Part shown: positions 16,058 to 23,545 of the stretch, piece after piece | Layout: every line of letters starts with the position of its first letter | How positions within the stretch are numbered: the first letter of the stretch is position 1 | Source: Candidatus Babeliales bacterium | GTDB lineage: Bacteria > Babelota > Babeliae > Babelales > Chromulinivoraceae | Direction: 5' to 3' | Length of the DNA: 37,810 nucleotides | Assembly: GCA_018061805.1 (NCBI GenBank) | Contig: JAGOTL010000007.1 | Coordinates: 1-37,810, forward strand | Notes under the pieces: generated by a model | What the model was told of the DNA's origin: nothing | What the model saw: only the letters and a program-made list of their open reading frames with translations | Database searches by the model: none | Translations under genes and position numbers: made by a program

Positions 16058-17670
16058 TTAAAAATATGAATTAATGAATTTTGATTTACAGGTAATTTAT
16101 TTTTTGTATCATCGTAAGTTTTTTCATCAATATCATCTTCTGGATCAGGGTCATTTGGTGGTGTTGCATGGATGACTTGTGCCTGTTTTATCTTTGCATG
16201 AGCATTATGACCATGCTCAGTTTCGTTGCGGTGTATTTGCAGATTGCGCTGAATAGCTATGATAGCTTGTTGACTAAGTAGTCCAGATTGTGTCAGTGAT
16301 TGATACGCTGATTGTTGTGACGCTTGAGCATATTTTTTAAGGTTTGGTAAAAATTTGTTCGTTTGGTTGATGGTGAGTTGATGCTCAGCACAAAGAGCTA
16401 TAATATTGGTACTATGTTTGAGCATTTGAGCATTGCTTGGATGTTGATAATATTGAATGAGTCGCTGTAAAATCAGTAATTTATGCTCTACATTTTCTAC
16501 AGCTTCAAGTAGGGTTAAAAGACTTGCATAGTGTTGTGTAGCAATATTGTTAGCTGCATTTCGATTATGATAGGGAATTTGAACTTTTAGATTTTGTTGC
16601 ACAGTGTTGTAAGCAGGATCAAGTTGCGCAAGAGCATTTGTAAGACGATCTGCTTGGTCTTGCAGGTGAAGCATTAAAGTAATTTGAATTGAGTTAATTT
16701 CAGTTTCAATACTGTCCAGCTCTTGCTGGCGAAGTTGCAATAATTTTTGTTTGTCTGTTGCGCTATAGGTGAGTTCTGATTGTAGAGACGGTAAGAGTGA
16801 TTGATTAATTTGAGTTGTAGCAATGGTAGTAAATAAGAAATTAATGTTTGTAGATTGACCAGCTAAAGCCATAACTGCTTGTTTGAGTGTTCGATATTGC
16901 TCAAGCAAATGCAACAAATCTTTTCGACGCATTTCATAATATGATCGCGTTGCTTGCACCACCTCTTCTTCTTGCATTGCTGACAGCAAATTTTGGGCAT
17001 GAGACTGAGCATCTTGATACATTTCATACATTGACATAGCCATTTTTGCTAGTGAAATAGTTCGCCCAATGGCTGCTACAACTGGATGCGCACAGGAACA
17101 TGCTCCAAAAATCAACGATAAATTACTCATAGATGCAATGTTGGCATTGTGAACCAATATCTGATCGTTTTCAATGGTAAAAATATGGTATTCTGTTGTA
17201 AGTTGATATACCGTAGTAATTTTGCGTAATTTACGAGAACTAATAACTTGTTGATCACCAATACAATTATCCCTGGTTAGATCTTGAGCATAAACCCATG
17301 TTTGCAATAAAGTGTCATACAATTGTTGCTTTGGCGCAGCAACAATTGTTGTAGTTTCAAGTTGTATTTCAAAAACATATGAAACTGGAACTGATTGATT
17401 CAGGATTACTCGTTGTGCTTTATCGTCGGAATGCCCACAGATAGTATCATTGTTTTGTAATGTTGCAATAGCTTCATAACCATCCACTATTTTGACAAGC
17501 GTACTACCAACTAACCCTTCAGCCTGAGTTGTTTTTTCATTTAAAATTTGAAGTAAGTATGAGGTTACAATTTCTGGATGCTCACGCTGTAATGGGCAAA
17601 TAGTAAAGACAGTAAAACATATAAAAAGTAAGAGGCTGTATGTTGTTTTAAATATGGATAGTTTTAGCAT
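16039..17670 (-). CDS. Secreted HINT-domain toxin precursor with degenerate active site
   Basis: A 543-residue product with a signal peptide (about 1-25). Residues about 52-175 follow the pretoxin-HINT plan: GSTLVKIVDGYEAIATLQNND (55-75), TTTIVAAPKQQLYDT, TWVYAQDL (124-131), VYQLTTEYHIFTIEND and the closing ILVHN (171-175). HINT domains self-cleave to release toxin tips, but here the usual first Cys before xxGTLV and the block-B His are absent, so autocatalysis is doubtful. The rest (about 180-510) is a long helical region with coiled-coil character. The reading frame ends in PEEGI; the likely toxin tip lies immediately downstream in the -1 frame, and an immunity-like gene follows. Confidence 0.7.
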   Translation of the reverse strand: MLKLSIFKTTYSLLLFICFTVFTICPLQREHPEIVTSYLLQILNEKTTQAEGLVGSTLVKIVDGYEAIATLQNNDTICGHSDDKAQRVILNQSVPVSYVFEIQLETTTIVAAPKQQLYDTLLQTWVYAQDLTRDNCIGDQQVISSRKLRKITTVYQLTTEYHIFTIENDQILVHNANIASMSNLSLIFGACSCAHPVVAAIGRTISLAKMAMSMYEMYQDAQSHAQNLLSAMQEEEVVQATRSYYEMRRKDLLHLLEQYRTLKQAVMALAGQSTNINFLFTTIATTQINQSLLPSLQSELTYSATDKQKLLQLRQQELDSIETEINSIQITLMLHLQDQADRLTNALAQLDPAYNTVQQNLKVQIPYHNRNAANNIATQHYASLLTLLEAVENVEHKLLILQRLIQYYQHPSNAQMLKHSTNIIALCAEHQLTINQTNKFLPNLKKYAQASQQSAYQSLTQSGLLSQQAIIAIQRNLQIHRNETEHGHNAHAKIKQAQVIHATPPNDPDPEDDIDEKTYDDTKNKLPVNQNSLIHIFKPEEGI

Positions 17671-17760
17671 TATGATTCCTTGCGTATTGATAGCAGTCGT
17701 AGATGGCGTGAATCATAATATTTTAAAAAAAATTTGGCGAGAGTTTTTTATGAATTTAAT

Positions 17761-17795
17761 GATAACTGCTTGATTGACAAGATCAAGCAGTTATC
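17761..17795. repeat. Perfect 14-bp inverted repeat beside the right direct repeat
   Basis: GATAACTGCTTGAT pairs with ATCAAGCAGTTATC around a 7-base loop. There is no T run on either side, so it is not a standard terminator. It lies 33 bases inside the right 150-bp repeat and upstream of the HINT gene start. Confidence 0.75.
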
Positions 17796-17828
17796 ATCTA
17801 AAAAGTTGCGAAGATCGTACGAGGCGCT

Positions 17829-17978
17829 GCACCATTGTAAATGGTCCCCCTTTTTCAGAACTAGATCAAACGGTTTTGGATTCAATATAATCGAATCTAC
17901 TTGTACGTCGTAGACGATGTTTTGGATTAAATGTAGTTTAATCTATTTGCCACTTAGGCATAAGTTCTGAAGTGGGAA
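17829..17978. repeat. Right copy of the 150-bp direct repeat
   Basis: Same orientation and length as 14887-15036, with 8 differences by hand count. It too begins GCACCA, preceded by GGCGCTG, which resembles the tRNA-Arg 3' end GGCGCACCA. The mirrored ends (TTTTTCAGAACT ... AGTTCTGAAGTGGGAA) and the inner palindrome (here with a G/T pair) are kept. It closes the block containing the HINT toxin, its tail and the immunity genes. Confidence 0.9.
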
Positions 17979-18042
17979 CTTTTTAAAGAAGACATTTGCG
18001 GAATATTTTTTGTTGTAAAAGCATCTATTGTTAGAAATTACT

Positions 18043-18117
18043 TTACTGATATCTAGCATTTGTGTTTGGTCGTTGTATTCGACCATGAGGTGCTGGAACT
18101 TTTGGCGTTACAGGATT
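18043..18117 (-). other. In-frame open tail after the stop of the RBR-like gene
   Basis: Immediately after the TAA of the gene at 18118-19155 the same frame is open for 24 more codons to another TAA, reading Pro/Arg/Asn-rich sequence (NPVTPKVPAPHGRIQRPN) that resembles the low-complexity tail before it. It may mark a recent nonsense change, or be chance. Confidence 0.3.
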
Positions 18118-19155
18118 TTACAGTGTTTCGTTTAATTCTTCATAAAGCATCTGTGCTAGTAAAGCATCGTTTGAAGTGTCTGGCTGAGCTGGGACTTGTA
18201 ATGCTTGAGCAATAGCCATACGATCAGCGACGGTTGTTTTGGGTGCTTGGTTTTGTTGTACATGATGTTGTTGCGGTAAGTTTGTTTGTTTTGGTTGTTG
18301 TACAATCGCAGGGGGGATAATAACCGAATTATGTCTTCTTCTTAGAGCGCCATTAGGGTTTACAGTAGCGATATTTTTTGGTTCTTGCGGTTGAACGAGT
18401 ACTTGCGCTTTAGGAGCTTCTGTTAACATTTGTGCATACGGATCAACTTCGGGTTCGGCGCATTTGTTAACGTGGTGTTGTCCATAACAATTGATACAAA
18501 ATCCATGGGTGCATTTCTTGCAAGTTACATAATCACAGCCATCTATTTTTTCTACATGGATACCGCATTGAGGGCAAGGCTTGATTTTGTTAGCTCTTAG
18601 ATATTCTATCGTTGCAGTATCTTGCTGCTGTAGTTGAGCAGCTTCTTGGCAAGATATTTTAGGATCATGATCTTTTAAACATTTTGAACAATATTTTTGA
18701 TGACAAATAGGGCATGTTACTTTGAAAGGTTGACCTGAATCGTCACCGATAAAGACATAATTACAATTTGGTGTTGGGCAATGTTTTGCATCAGGCAGTG
18801 TCGCCATAAGTTCGTACATTTGTATTTGAGCGATATCATCAACTATTTTTTTTGAATTTGTAATATTAAAGATATCTCTGTGAGAAAATGTTTTTTTACA
18901 ACGAGGGTTTGGACATTTTAAATCTTGGCTACTTTTTTCTTTAAGTGCCATATCCACCATGGATTGTAAGCAATCAAAACAGTAATTATGACCACATTCT
19001 AAATCCACAAATGCAACTTTTGGTTTTTCATCTAAACAGATGCCACATTGTTTTTGTATGTTGGTTTTGGCAGTTGACGGTGCCATGTATGCAGATGCAG
19101 TATAGGTTGGTACAGCAAAGAAAAGTAATACGCTATAGAATATAAGTTTGTACAT
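18118..19155 (-). CDS. Secreted RING-IBR-RING (RBR) E3 ubiquitin-ligase-like protein
   Basis: A eukaryote-type domain set in a bacterial gene. The 345-residue protein has a signal peptide (about 1-22). RING1: C37xxC40, C54xH56xxC59xxC62, C81xxxxC86. IBR: C126xxxxC131, C148xxC151, C156xxC159, H163, C169. RING2: C194xxC197, C207, C212xxC215, C220xxC223, with a possible final H/C pair at H228/C232. In RBR ligases the Cys in the GC of RING2 accepts ubiquitin from E2; here it is C207 in IDGCDYVTC. Residues 240-345 are a Pro/Gln-rich tail. Bacteria have no such ubiquitin pathway, so the likely target is the host after secretion; that is inference. Ribosome site AGGGAC precedes ATG. Confidence 0.88.
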   Translation of the reverse strand: MYKLIFYSVLLFFAVPTYTASAYMAPSTAKTNIQKQCGICLDEKPKVAFVDLECGHNYCFDCLQSMVDMALKEKSSQDLKCPNPRCKKTFSHRDIFNITNSKKIVDDIAQIQMYELMATLPDAKHCPTPNCNYVFIGDDSGQPFKVTCPICHQKYCSKCLKDHDPKISCQEAAQLQQQDTATIEYLRANKIKPCPQCGIHVEKIDGCDYVTCKKCTHGFCINCYGQHHVNKCAEPEVDPYAQMLTEAPKAQVLVQPQEPKNIATVNPNGALRRRHNSVIIPPAIVQQPKQTNLPQQHHVQQNQAPKTTVADRMAIAQALQVPAQPDTSNDALLAQMLYEELNETL

Positions 19156-19312
19156 AATATGTCCCTAAAATAATTTTGATATAAAATATCAACAGATAAG
19201 TTACCAAGGTTTGAATTATTAAAGAAAGAGATACACGCATGTTCTAAGTGTGTTTAGTTTTTAAGGGCATGTTTTGTCGTGATAGTTTTAAAATTTATAT
19301 AAGGAAAAAATT

Positions 19313-19471
19313 ATGTGGCATTTTATAAAATATTGCCTTTGGTTTTGGTGTATGCATTTTCCACCGTTTTTTATTTACTATTACATTAAATATGAAAGAC
19401 GCTGTCATACATGTCATTTCGATGGTTGTTGTTCTAAAAAATATAGAAGATGTTCTTGCAAATTTTGTTGA
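19313..19471 (+). CDS. Small Cys-rich membrane peptide (52 residues), unknown
   Basis: ATG to TGA, preceded by AAGGAAAAAATT, a good ribosome site. The first half is aromatic and hydrophobic (one membrane span, FIKYCLWFWCMHFPPFFIYYY), the second half basic and Cys-rich: CHTCHFDGCCSKKYRRCSCKFC, with eight Cys and one or two His that could bind zinc. It lies between the divergent RBR-like gene and the LysE-type exporter, 60 bases before the latter, and may be co-transcribed with it. No family recognised. Confidence 0.5.
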   Translation: MWHFIKYCLWFWCMHFPPFFIYYYIKYERRCHTCHFDGCCSKKYRRCSCKFC

Positions 19472-19531
19472 TATATTGTTTGGCAAAAGTGGTATGTCGC
19501 TACTGGAAAATGGCAATAATAGGATATATGT

Positions 19532-20137
19532 ATGAATTTAGCATTTTTAGTACAAGGAATTTTAGTAGGTTTTTCCATTGCGGCACCGGTGGGAGCAATT
19601 GGGTTGTTGTGTATTCAAAATACATTGCAATCGGGCATCGCTTTGGGTCTTGCTTCAGGGTTTGGTGCAGCAACAGCTGATATGATGTACGGCATCTTGG
19701 TAGCAGTTGGCATGCGCACACTTTCATCTGTTTTGCTTGCGTATCGTAGTGTGCTGACATTGCTGGGTGGATTATTTTTATGTTACTTGGGTATAAAGAA
19801 GTTTTTTGCAAAGCCGACATTGTGTGCAGCACAAATTTCAGCAAAAACAGTTTTTAAAACGTACATCGTGACATTTTTTCTAACGTTGACTAATCCAGCA
19901 ACTATTTTAGATTTCATGGCATTATTTACGGGACTAAGAATTGATGTTTCAAATTACACACAAGGACTTATGTTTGTAGCAGGAGTATTTGTAGGTTCAG
20001 CATTGTGGTGGTTGATATTGTGTTTTTCGGTCAATTTATTTCGCAAGCATGTGTCACAAACTATTTTGCAGTGGATTAACTGGGTAGCTGGAGTAATCAT
20101 TGTAGCATTTGGTGTGTGGAGTTTGTTGCGTATTTAA
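19532..20137 (+). CDS. LysE/RhtB-family amino-acid exporter
   Basis: Inner-membrane exporter of the LysE superfamily, which move amino acids or related compounds out of the cell. The 201-residue length is usual for the family, and the N-terminal signature GILVGFSIAAPVGAIG (9-24) matches the family's GxxxxxxPGPxG/APVGxxG motif; LTNPATILDF in the middle corresponds to the conserved NPxxxLFF segment. Six hydrophobic stretches are apparent. The substrate cannot be told from sequence. Confidence 0.88.
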   Translation: MNLAFLVQGILVGFSIAAPVGAIGLLCIQNTLQSGIALGLASGFGAATADMMYGILVAVGMRTLSSVLLAYRSVLTLLGGLFLCYLGIKKFFAKPTLCAAQISAKTVFKTYIVTFFLTLTNPATILDFMALFTGLRIDVSNYTQGLMFVAGVFVGSALWWLILCFSVNLFRKHVSQTILQWINWVAGVIIVAFGVWSLLRI

Positions 20138-20274
20138 ACAGTGCCTTAAAGATTGATACTTTAAAAACATAAGTATTCGTACTATGTAAACTATCCTATT
20201 TTTATATGACAATTTTTGCAAAACTGTTACATTTTAACAATCGATTTGAATGTCTTGTATTTCGGAGTTTATCT

Positions 20275-20943
20275 ATGAATCATGTAACAAAATTCTTCAA
20301 AGTTATACATATTTTCAGTTTGTTTTTATGCATGATTGGTTTTGGTTCAATATCATTGATGGCAAAAACAGAGTTGAAAAAAATGAATCTTGCTAAAATA
20401 TCGATTATTGTGGGTAGTACTCGCAGTACAAACACTGGAAAATTAATTGCGCAATCCATACAAAAGTTGCTACAACGTCGATCTGACATTAGTTCTGAAA
20501 TTATTTTTATTGACGATTATCATTTACCTTTTTATACTGACGGGCAGTCTCCAGCATCACGCAAAGAAGAAATCACTGATCCTATTTTTAAAAAATGGTC
20601 AGATTGTATTGCATCTGCGCAAAAATTTATCATTATTTCCCCTGAATACAATGCCGGTTATCCTGCAGCATTGAAAAATGCTTTGGATTGTTTGTATGTC
20701 GAGTGGAATCATAAGCCAGTTGGCTTTGTTTGCTACAGTGGCGGAATGTCGGGCGGAACATCAGTGCTTGCGCAATTAAAGCAAGTGGCTCAAGGATTGG
20801 AAATGGTACCCGTTGCAACATCGATCAAAATCCCGCAATCATGGAAAGCTTTTACGCCGCAAGGTGATTTGATCTGTGCTCCAGATATTGCACAAGACCT
20901 AAATAAAATGGTTGATGAATTGTTGCACGTGAATAATGCTTAA
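20275..20943 (+). CDS. NADPH-dependent FMN reductase-like protein with N-terminal hydrophobic segment
   Basis: Flavodoxin-fold oxidoreductase that uses FMN and NAD(P)H. Seen: the phosphate-binding loop VGSTRSTNTGK (46-56), SPEYNAGYPAALKNALD (122-138), KPVGFVCYSGG (147-157). I choose ATG 20275 because CGGAG lies 7 bases upstream; ATG 20206 has no site. From 20275 the protein has 222 residues and begins with a hydrophobic segment (about 7-28, FFKVIHIFSLFLCMIGFG) absent from typical family members of about 185 residues, so it may be exported or membrane-tethered. Alternatively translation could start at an inner ATG (residues 29 or 37), giving a normal cytoplasmic enzyme. Confidence 0.85.
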   Translation: MNHVTKFFKVIHIFSLFLCMIGFGSISLMAKTELKKMNLAKISIIVGSTRSTNTGKLIAQSIQKLLQRRSDISSEIIFIDDYHLPFYTDGQSPASRKEEITDPIFKKWSDCIASAQKFIIISPEYNAGYPAALKNALDCLYVEWNHKPVGFVCYSGGMSGGTSVLAQLKQVAQGLEMVPVATSIKIPQSWKAFTPQGDLICAPDIAQDLNKMVDELLHVNNA

Positions 20944-20964
20944 CAAAAGATACAAATAAATGAT

Positions 20965-20990
20965 AAAGGCTCGCTTAATTGCGAGCCTTT
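20965..20990. terminator. Bidirectional intrinsic terminator
   Basis: 10-bp stem AAAGGCTCGC / GCGAGCCTTT with a 6-base loop, between convergent genes ending at 20943 and 21021. Confidence 0.85.
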
Positions 20991-21020
20991 ATGTATTTCA
21001 TGAAGATCTCTATCGATGCT

Positions 21021-22451
21021 TTAATGTGTCAAATATGCATAATGATCCAAATCAGATAGTTCTTGTTTTGGTAAAGGTTTTTGAACTAATGTACACATTG
21101 TATTCGAATATACAGGCGACCATTTTTCAAAAATTTCTTTTGCAGCGCACAGAACAAATGGTTGACCATAACGATTCCAGGAAGGTCTATTGCAGTAAAA
21201 ATTGCCATATTTTCCTGCCGTAAGTTCAAAACAAGTGTTATCTTCTGATGGAATTCCATATCCGGCATTCTCAATGAAATCTGGATTTGTTGTATCAAAA
21301 ATATATGTCCATCTATTCTGTTGCATAGTTATTACATATTTTTCTATTGCGTCAGCAGTTTCTTGGGGTAAAGTTTTTATTTTTAGGGGTGTATGTTTTA
21401 AAAATGTTGGAAATGACTCTGTATATCTAAATTCAATTTCTTCGATAGGTTTTTCAGGTTCTGTTTTTGCTCGCGATGGGAAAGTGGCTTTTGCATCAAG
21501 AAGGAGTTCTTGATCATTAGGATGTGGAAATTGTTTTCCTATATAACCTGTAGCGTTTTTATAATATTTGCCCGTTGTTTTGTCTTCAGGATTATAATTA
21601 TAACTAAAGATTTCATTTCTGCTTTTTGAAGTAAATTTATAATTTTGCATACCTGGGCCAAAATTTTCTTCGTTAGGATTCATGAAAAAATCAATTAATT
21701 TTTCTAATTTTTCTTCAGCATCTTGTTTTGCCAGCGCAACTTGATCTACAGAGTCTTGTGTTAATAATTTTTTAAGAGCTGTTGTTGTGGCAAGACCGAG
21801 CATAGTTTTGGTTAAGAATAATCGATTCCAAGATGATGAGCCATGGTCATGCGTACTGTTTGATGAATCATTATGATCATTATTGCCATTTCCGCCGGAA
21901 GATATTTGTAAAGCTTCGTTTTCTTCTGAAGCAAGTTGATATATAGTCTCAGGGCCAGTTAATAATTTTTGTTGTTTACGTTCTAAATATTTTCTACGTG
22001 CACATATAGCTGCGTATCCTGCAGGGGCTACCAAATATATTGTTGGATTCATCGTTGCACTGGTTGCTGTAACAATAGTTTTGGCGCTCAGTGCATTAAA
22101 TGCAGGATCGAAAACAGGCCAAGTAGTGGTATGTTGAGCCAGACGACAGTATTCTTGATATGAACTAAGATGTCTTATTTTTGTAGCCGCTGTTTGTGTA
22201 ATTTCAGAAGCAATAGTTGTGTTGCTGACAACTTCTGTGACTGCATCTTTTAATGATGTTGGAATAACTCTTGCGGTTAAAGTTGTTGGTGCTGTTAGTG
22301 TCGCTGTTGTAACAGGTAGTCCTACTTTATGAGCTAAGGTGGCTGTAGCACCTGTGTAGATATATTTTGAAAATTTATGCATGCCCATTATCGTGTGAGA
22401 CATGTTGACAATGCTCAATATACTAAAATAAAATTTAAAACAGTTTTTCAT
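21021..22451 (-). CDS. Secreted protein of unknown function
   Basis: No family recognised. The 476-residue product has a signal peptide (about 1-24), a Thr/Ala-rich N-terminal third, a hydrophobic patch with TIYLVAPAGYAAICARRKY near 150-170, and a low-complexity Gly/Asn/Asp/His/Ser linker near 197-217. The C-terminal half (about 240-470) is ordered and aromatic-rich, with FGPGMQNYKF, KYYKNATGYIG, RWTYIFDTTNPDF and KYGNFYCNRPSW. It shares an upstream leader sequence with the neighbouring gene at 22567-23295, so the two may be co-regulated. Being secreted with a distinct C-terminal domain, it could be an effector; that is a guess. Confidence 0.78.
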   Translation of the reverse strand: MKNCFKFYFSILSIVNMSHTIMGMHKFSKYIYTGATATLAHKVGLPVTTATLTAPTTLTARVIPTSLKDAVTEVVSNTTIASEITQTAATKIRHLSSYQEYCRLAQHTTTWPVFDPAFNALSAKTIVTATSATMNPTIYLVAPAGYAAICARRKYLERKQQKLLTGPETIYQLASEENEALQISSGGNGNNDHNDSSNSTHDHGSSSWNRLFLTKTMLGLATTTALKKLLTQDSVDQVALAKQDAEEKLEKLIDFFMNPNEENFGPGMQNYKFTSKSRNEIFSYNYNPEDKTTGKYYKNATGYIGKQFPHPNDQELLLDAKATFPSRAKTEPEKPIEEIEFRYTESFPTFLKHTPLKIKTLPQETADAIEKYVITMQQNRWTYIFDTTNPDFIENAGYGIPSEDNTCFELTAGKYGNFYCNRPSWNRYGQPFVLCAAKEIFEKWSPVYSNTMCTLVQKPLPKQELSDLDHYAYLTH

Positions 22452-22457
22452 GAAACC

Positions 22458-22549
22458 CCTATAAAATAAACTTTTTTTCTGTTTTCATAGTATCAAAAAT
22501 AGCGTTTGCGTAATTATTAATATATGTATGTTTTGTGATTTATTGATGC
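22458..22549 (-). repeat. Leader repeat upstream of the gene starting at 22451
   Basis: About 92 bp similar to 23338-23430 (CCTATARAATAA ... TATCAAAAAYAG ... TTGTGATTTATT). Both copies lie upstream of minus-strand genes for secreted proteins and probably contain the promoter; the shared TTTTTGATA could be part of it. Confidence 0.55.
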
Positions 22550-22566
22550 AAAAAACTGTATATATT

Positions 22567-23295
22567 TTACGCAGTTTTTAAGCAATATGTGGTTGTATAT
22601 GATGTTGTGCCATCTGAAAAGGATTTTGTAGGCGCTAAATCAATAAAGATAGGTTGAAAGCCTAGTTTGGTTATTAATGTGCGCATAGATGTATTTTCGT
22701 TATAAACTTCTAAAATTACTGCATCGAGCTTATTTTGTTCCGCTTGGTTGATTAAATTTTGAAGCATAAGAGTTCCTAAGCCTTGACCCTGAAAATCTTT
22801 TTCAACAACAAGTTGAAAAACATGCATAAATGATTGTATGTTATTAACTACTAAGTACTCTTTTAAACTATGTTTAGGCTGATTTTTTGCCGTAGAAAAA
22901 AATGTTGTACCTATTATTTTATCAGCATTGTTTGTCAATGTTACAGTATCAATGTGAGCCTTGAGCCAGAACGTGTTTTTTTGTTTTTTCATGTATGCAA
23001 GGTGTTCTTTTACCATTTTTTCTGTTGTCTGATCGGGTGCAAAAAGCATACGTTCATGTTTTTTGCACAGTGTAATAATCTGATCAATCTGATTTTGGTT
23101 GCTACGATCTAATGGTTGTATTACTACCTGGTCAGGCTTTATTTTTGTTTTTGTTTCAGGAAGAGAAGCTATTGCAGTTGCAATGATGCTTGGAATAACA
23201 AAACATGCAGTTTTTTGAGCTATGTTACGATGATTTGCATATCCGGTGCTTACAGAAAGAAGAATGGCAAATGATGTTAGTAATGATTTTTTCAT
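22567..23295 (-). CDS. GNAT-family acetyltransferase with a signal peptide
   Basis: GNAT enzymes move an acetyl group from acetyl-CoA to an amine. In the 242-residue product the acetyl-CoA loop is VVEKDFQGQGLGTLML (163-178; QxxGxG pattern Q169-G174), followed by AVILEVYNENTSM and the C-terminal LGFQPI. Strand and helix order before it fits the fold. The unusual part is the start: MKKSLLTSFAILLSVSTGYA is a clear signal peptide with a probable cleavage site after YA. Acetyl-CoA is not available in the periplasm, so an exported GNAT most likely works in the host, or the signal is retained as an anchor. The gene shares its leader with the unknown secreted protein next to it. Confidence 0.82.
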   Translation of the reverse strand: MKKSLLTSFAILLSVSTGYANHRNIAQKTACFVIPSIIATAIASLPETKTKIKPDQVVIQPLDRSNQNQIDQIITLCKKHERMLFAPDQTTEKMVKEHLAYMKKQKNTFWLKAHIDTVTLTNNADKIIGTTFFSTAKNQPKHSLKEYLVVNNIQSFMHVFQLVVEKDFQGQGLGTLMLQNLINQAEQNKLDAVILEVYNENTSMRTLITKLGFQPIFIDLAPTKSFSDGTTSYTTTYCLKTA

Positions 23296-23337
23296 AATAT
23301 TTTCTTAGTTTGGTTATAACAGAAGGACGATAAAACG

Positions 23338-23430
23338 CCTATAGAATAAGATTTTCCCTATATTTACTCTATCAAAAACAGAGTTTTACGCAATGATTAA
23401 CAAGTCTAGTTATGTTGTGATTTATTTGCT
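23338..23430 (-). repeat. Leader repeat upstream of the GNAT gene
   Basis: Second copy of the 22458-22549 leader, 43 bases before the GNAT start. It is diverged, but the blocks and their order are the same. Confidence 0.55.
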
Positions 23431-23545
23431 TATAAAGGCAATGGATGTAGGGATTGGTGTTTGAAGTTCGATGAGTATTTGATCTACTCAGTAAAACTAG
23501 ATACACTTGTTTGATCTGATTATATTTTCAGCAAGAAAGATTTTT

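Noticed and set aside
16045-16060. Programmed -1 frameshift signal between the HINT gene and its tail
   Set aside because: A TTTAAAC heptamer is present, but not in the reading frame needed for slippage, and the tail frame has a stop at that point; mutation is the simpler reading.
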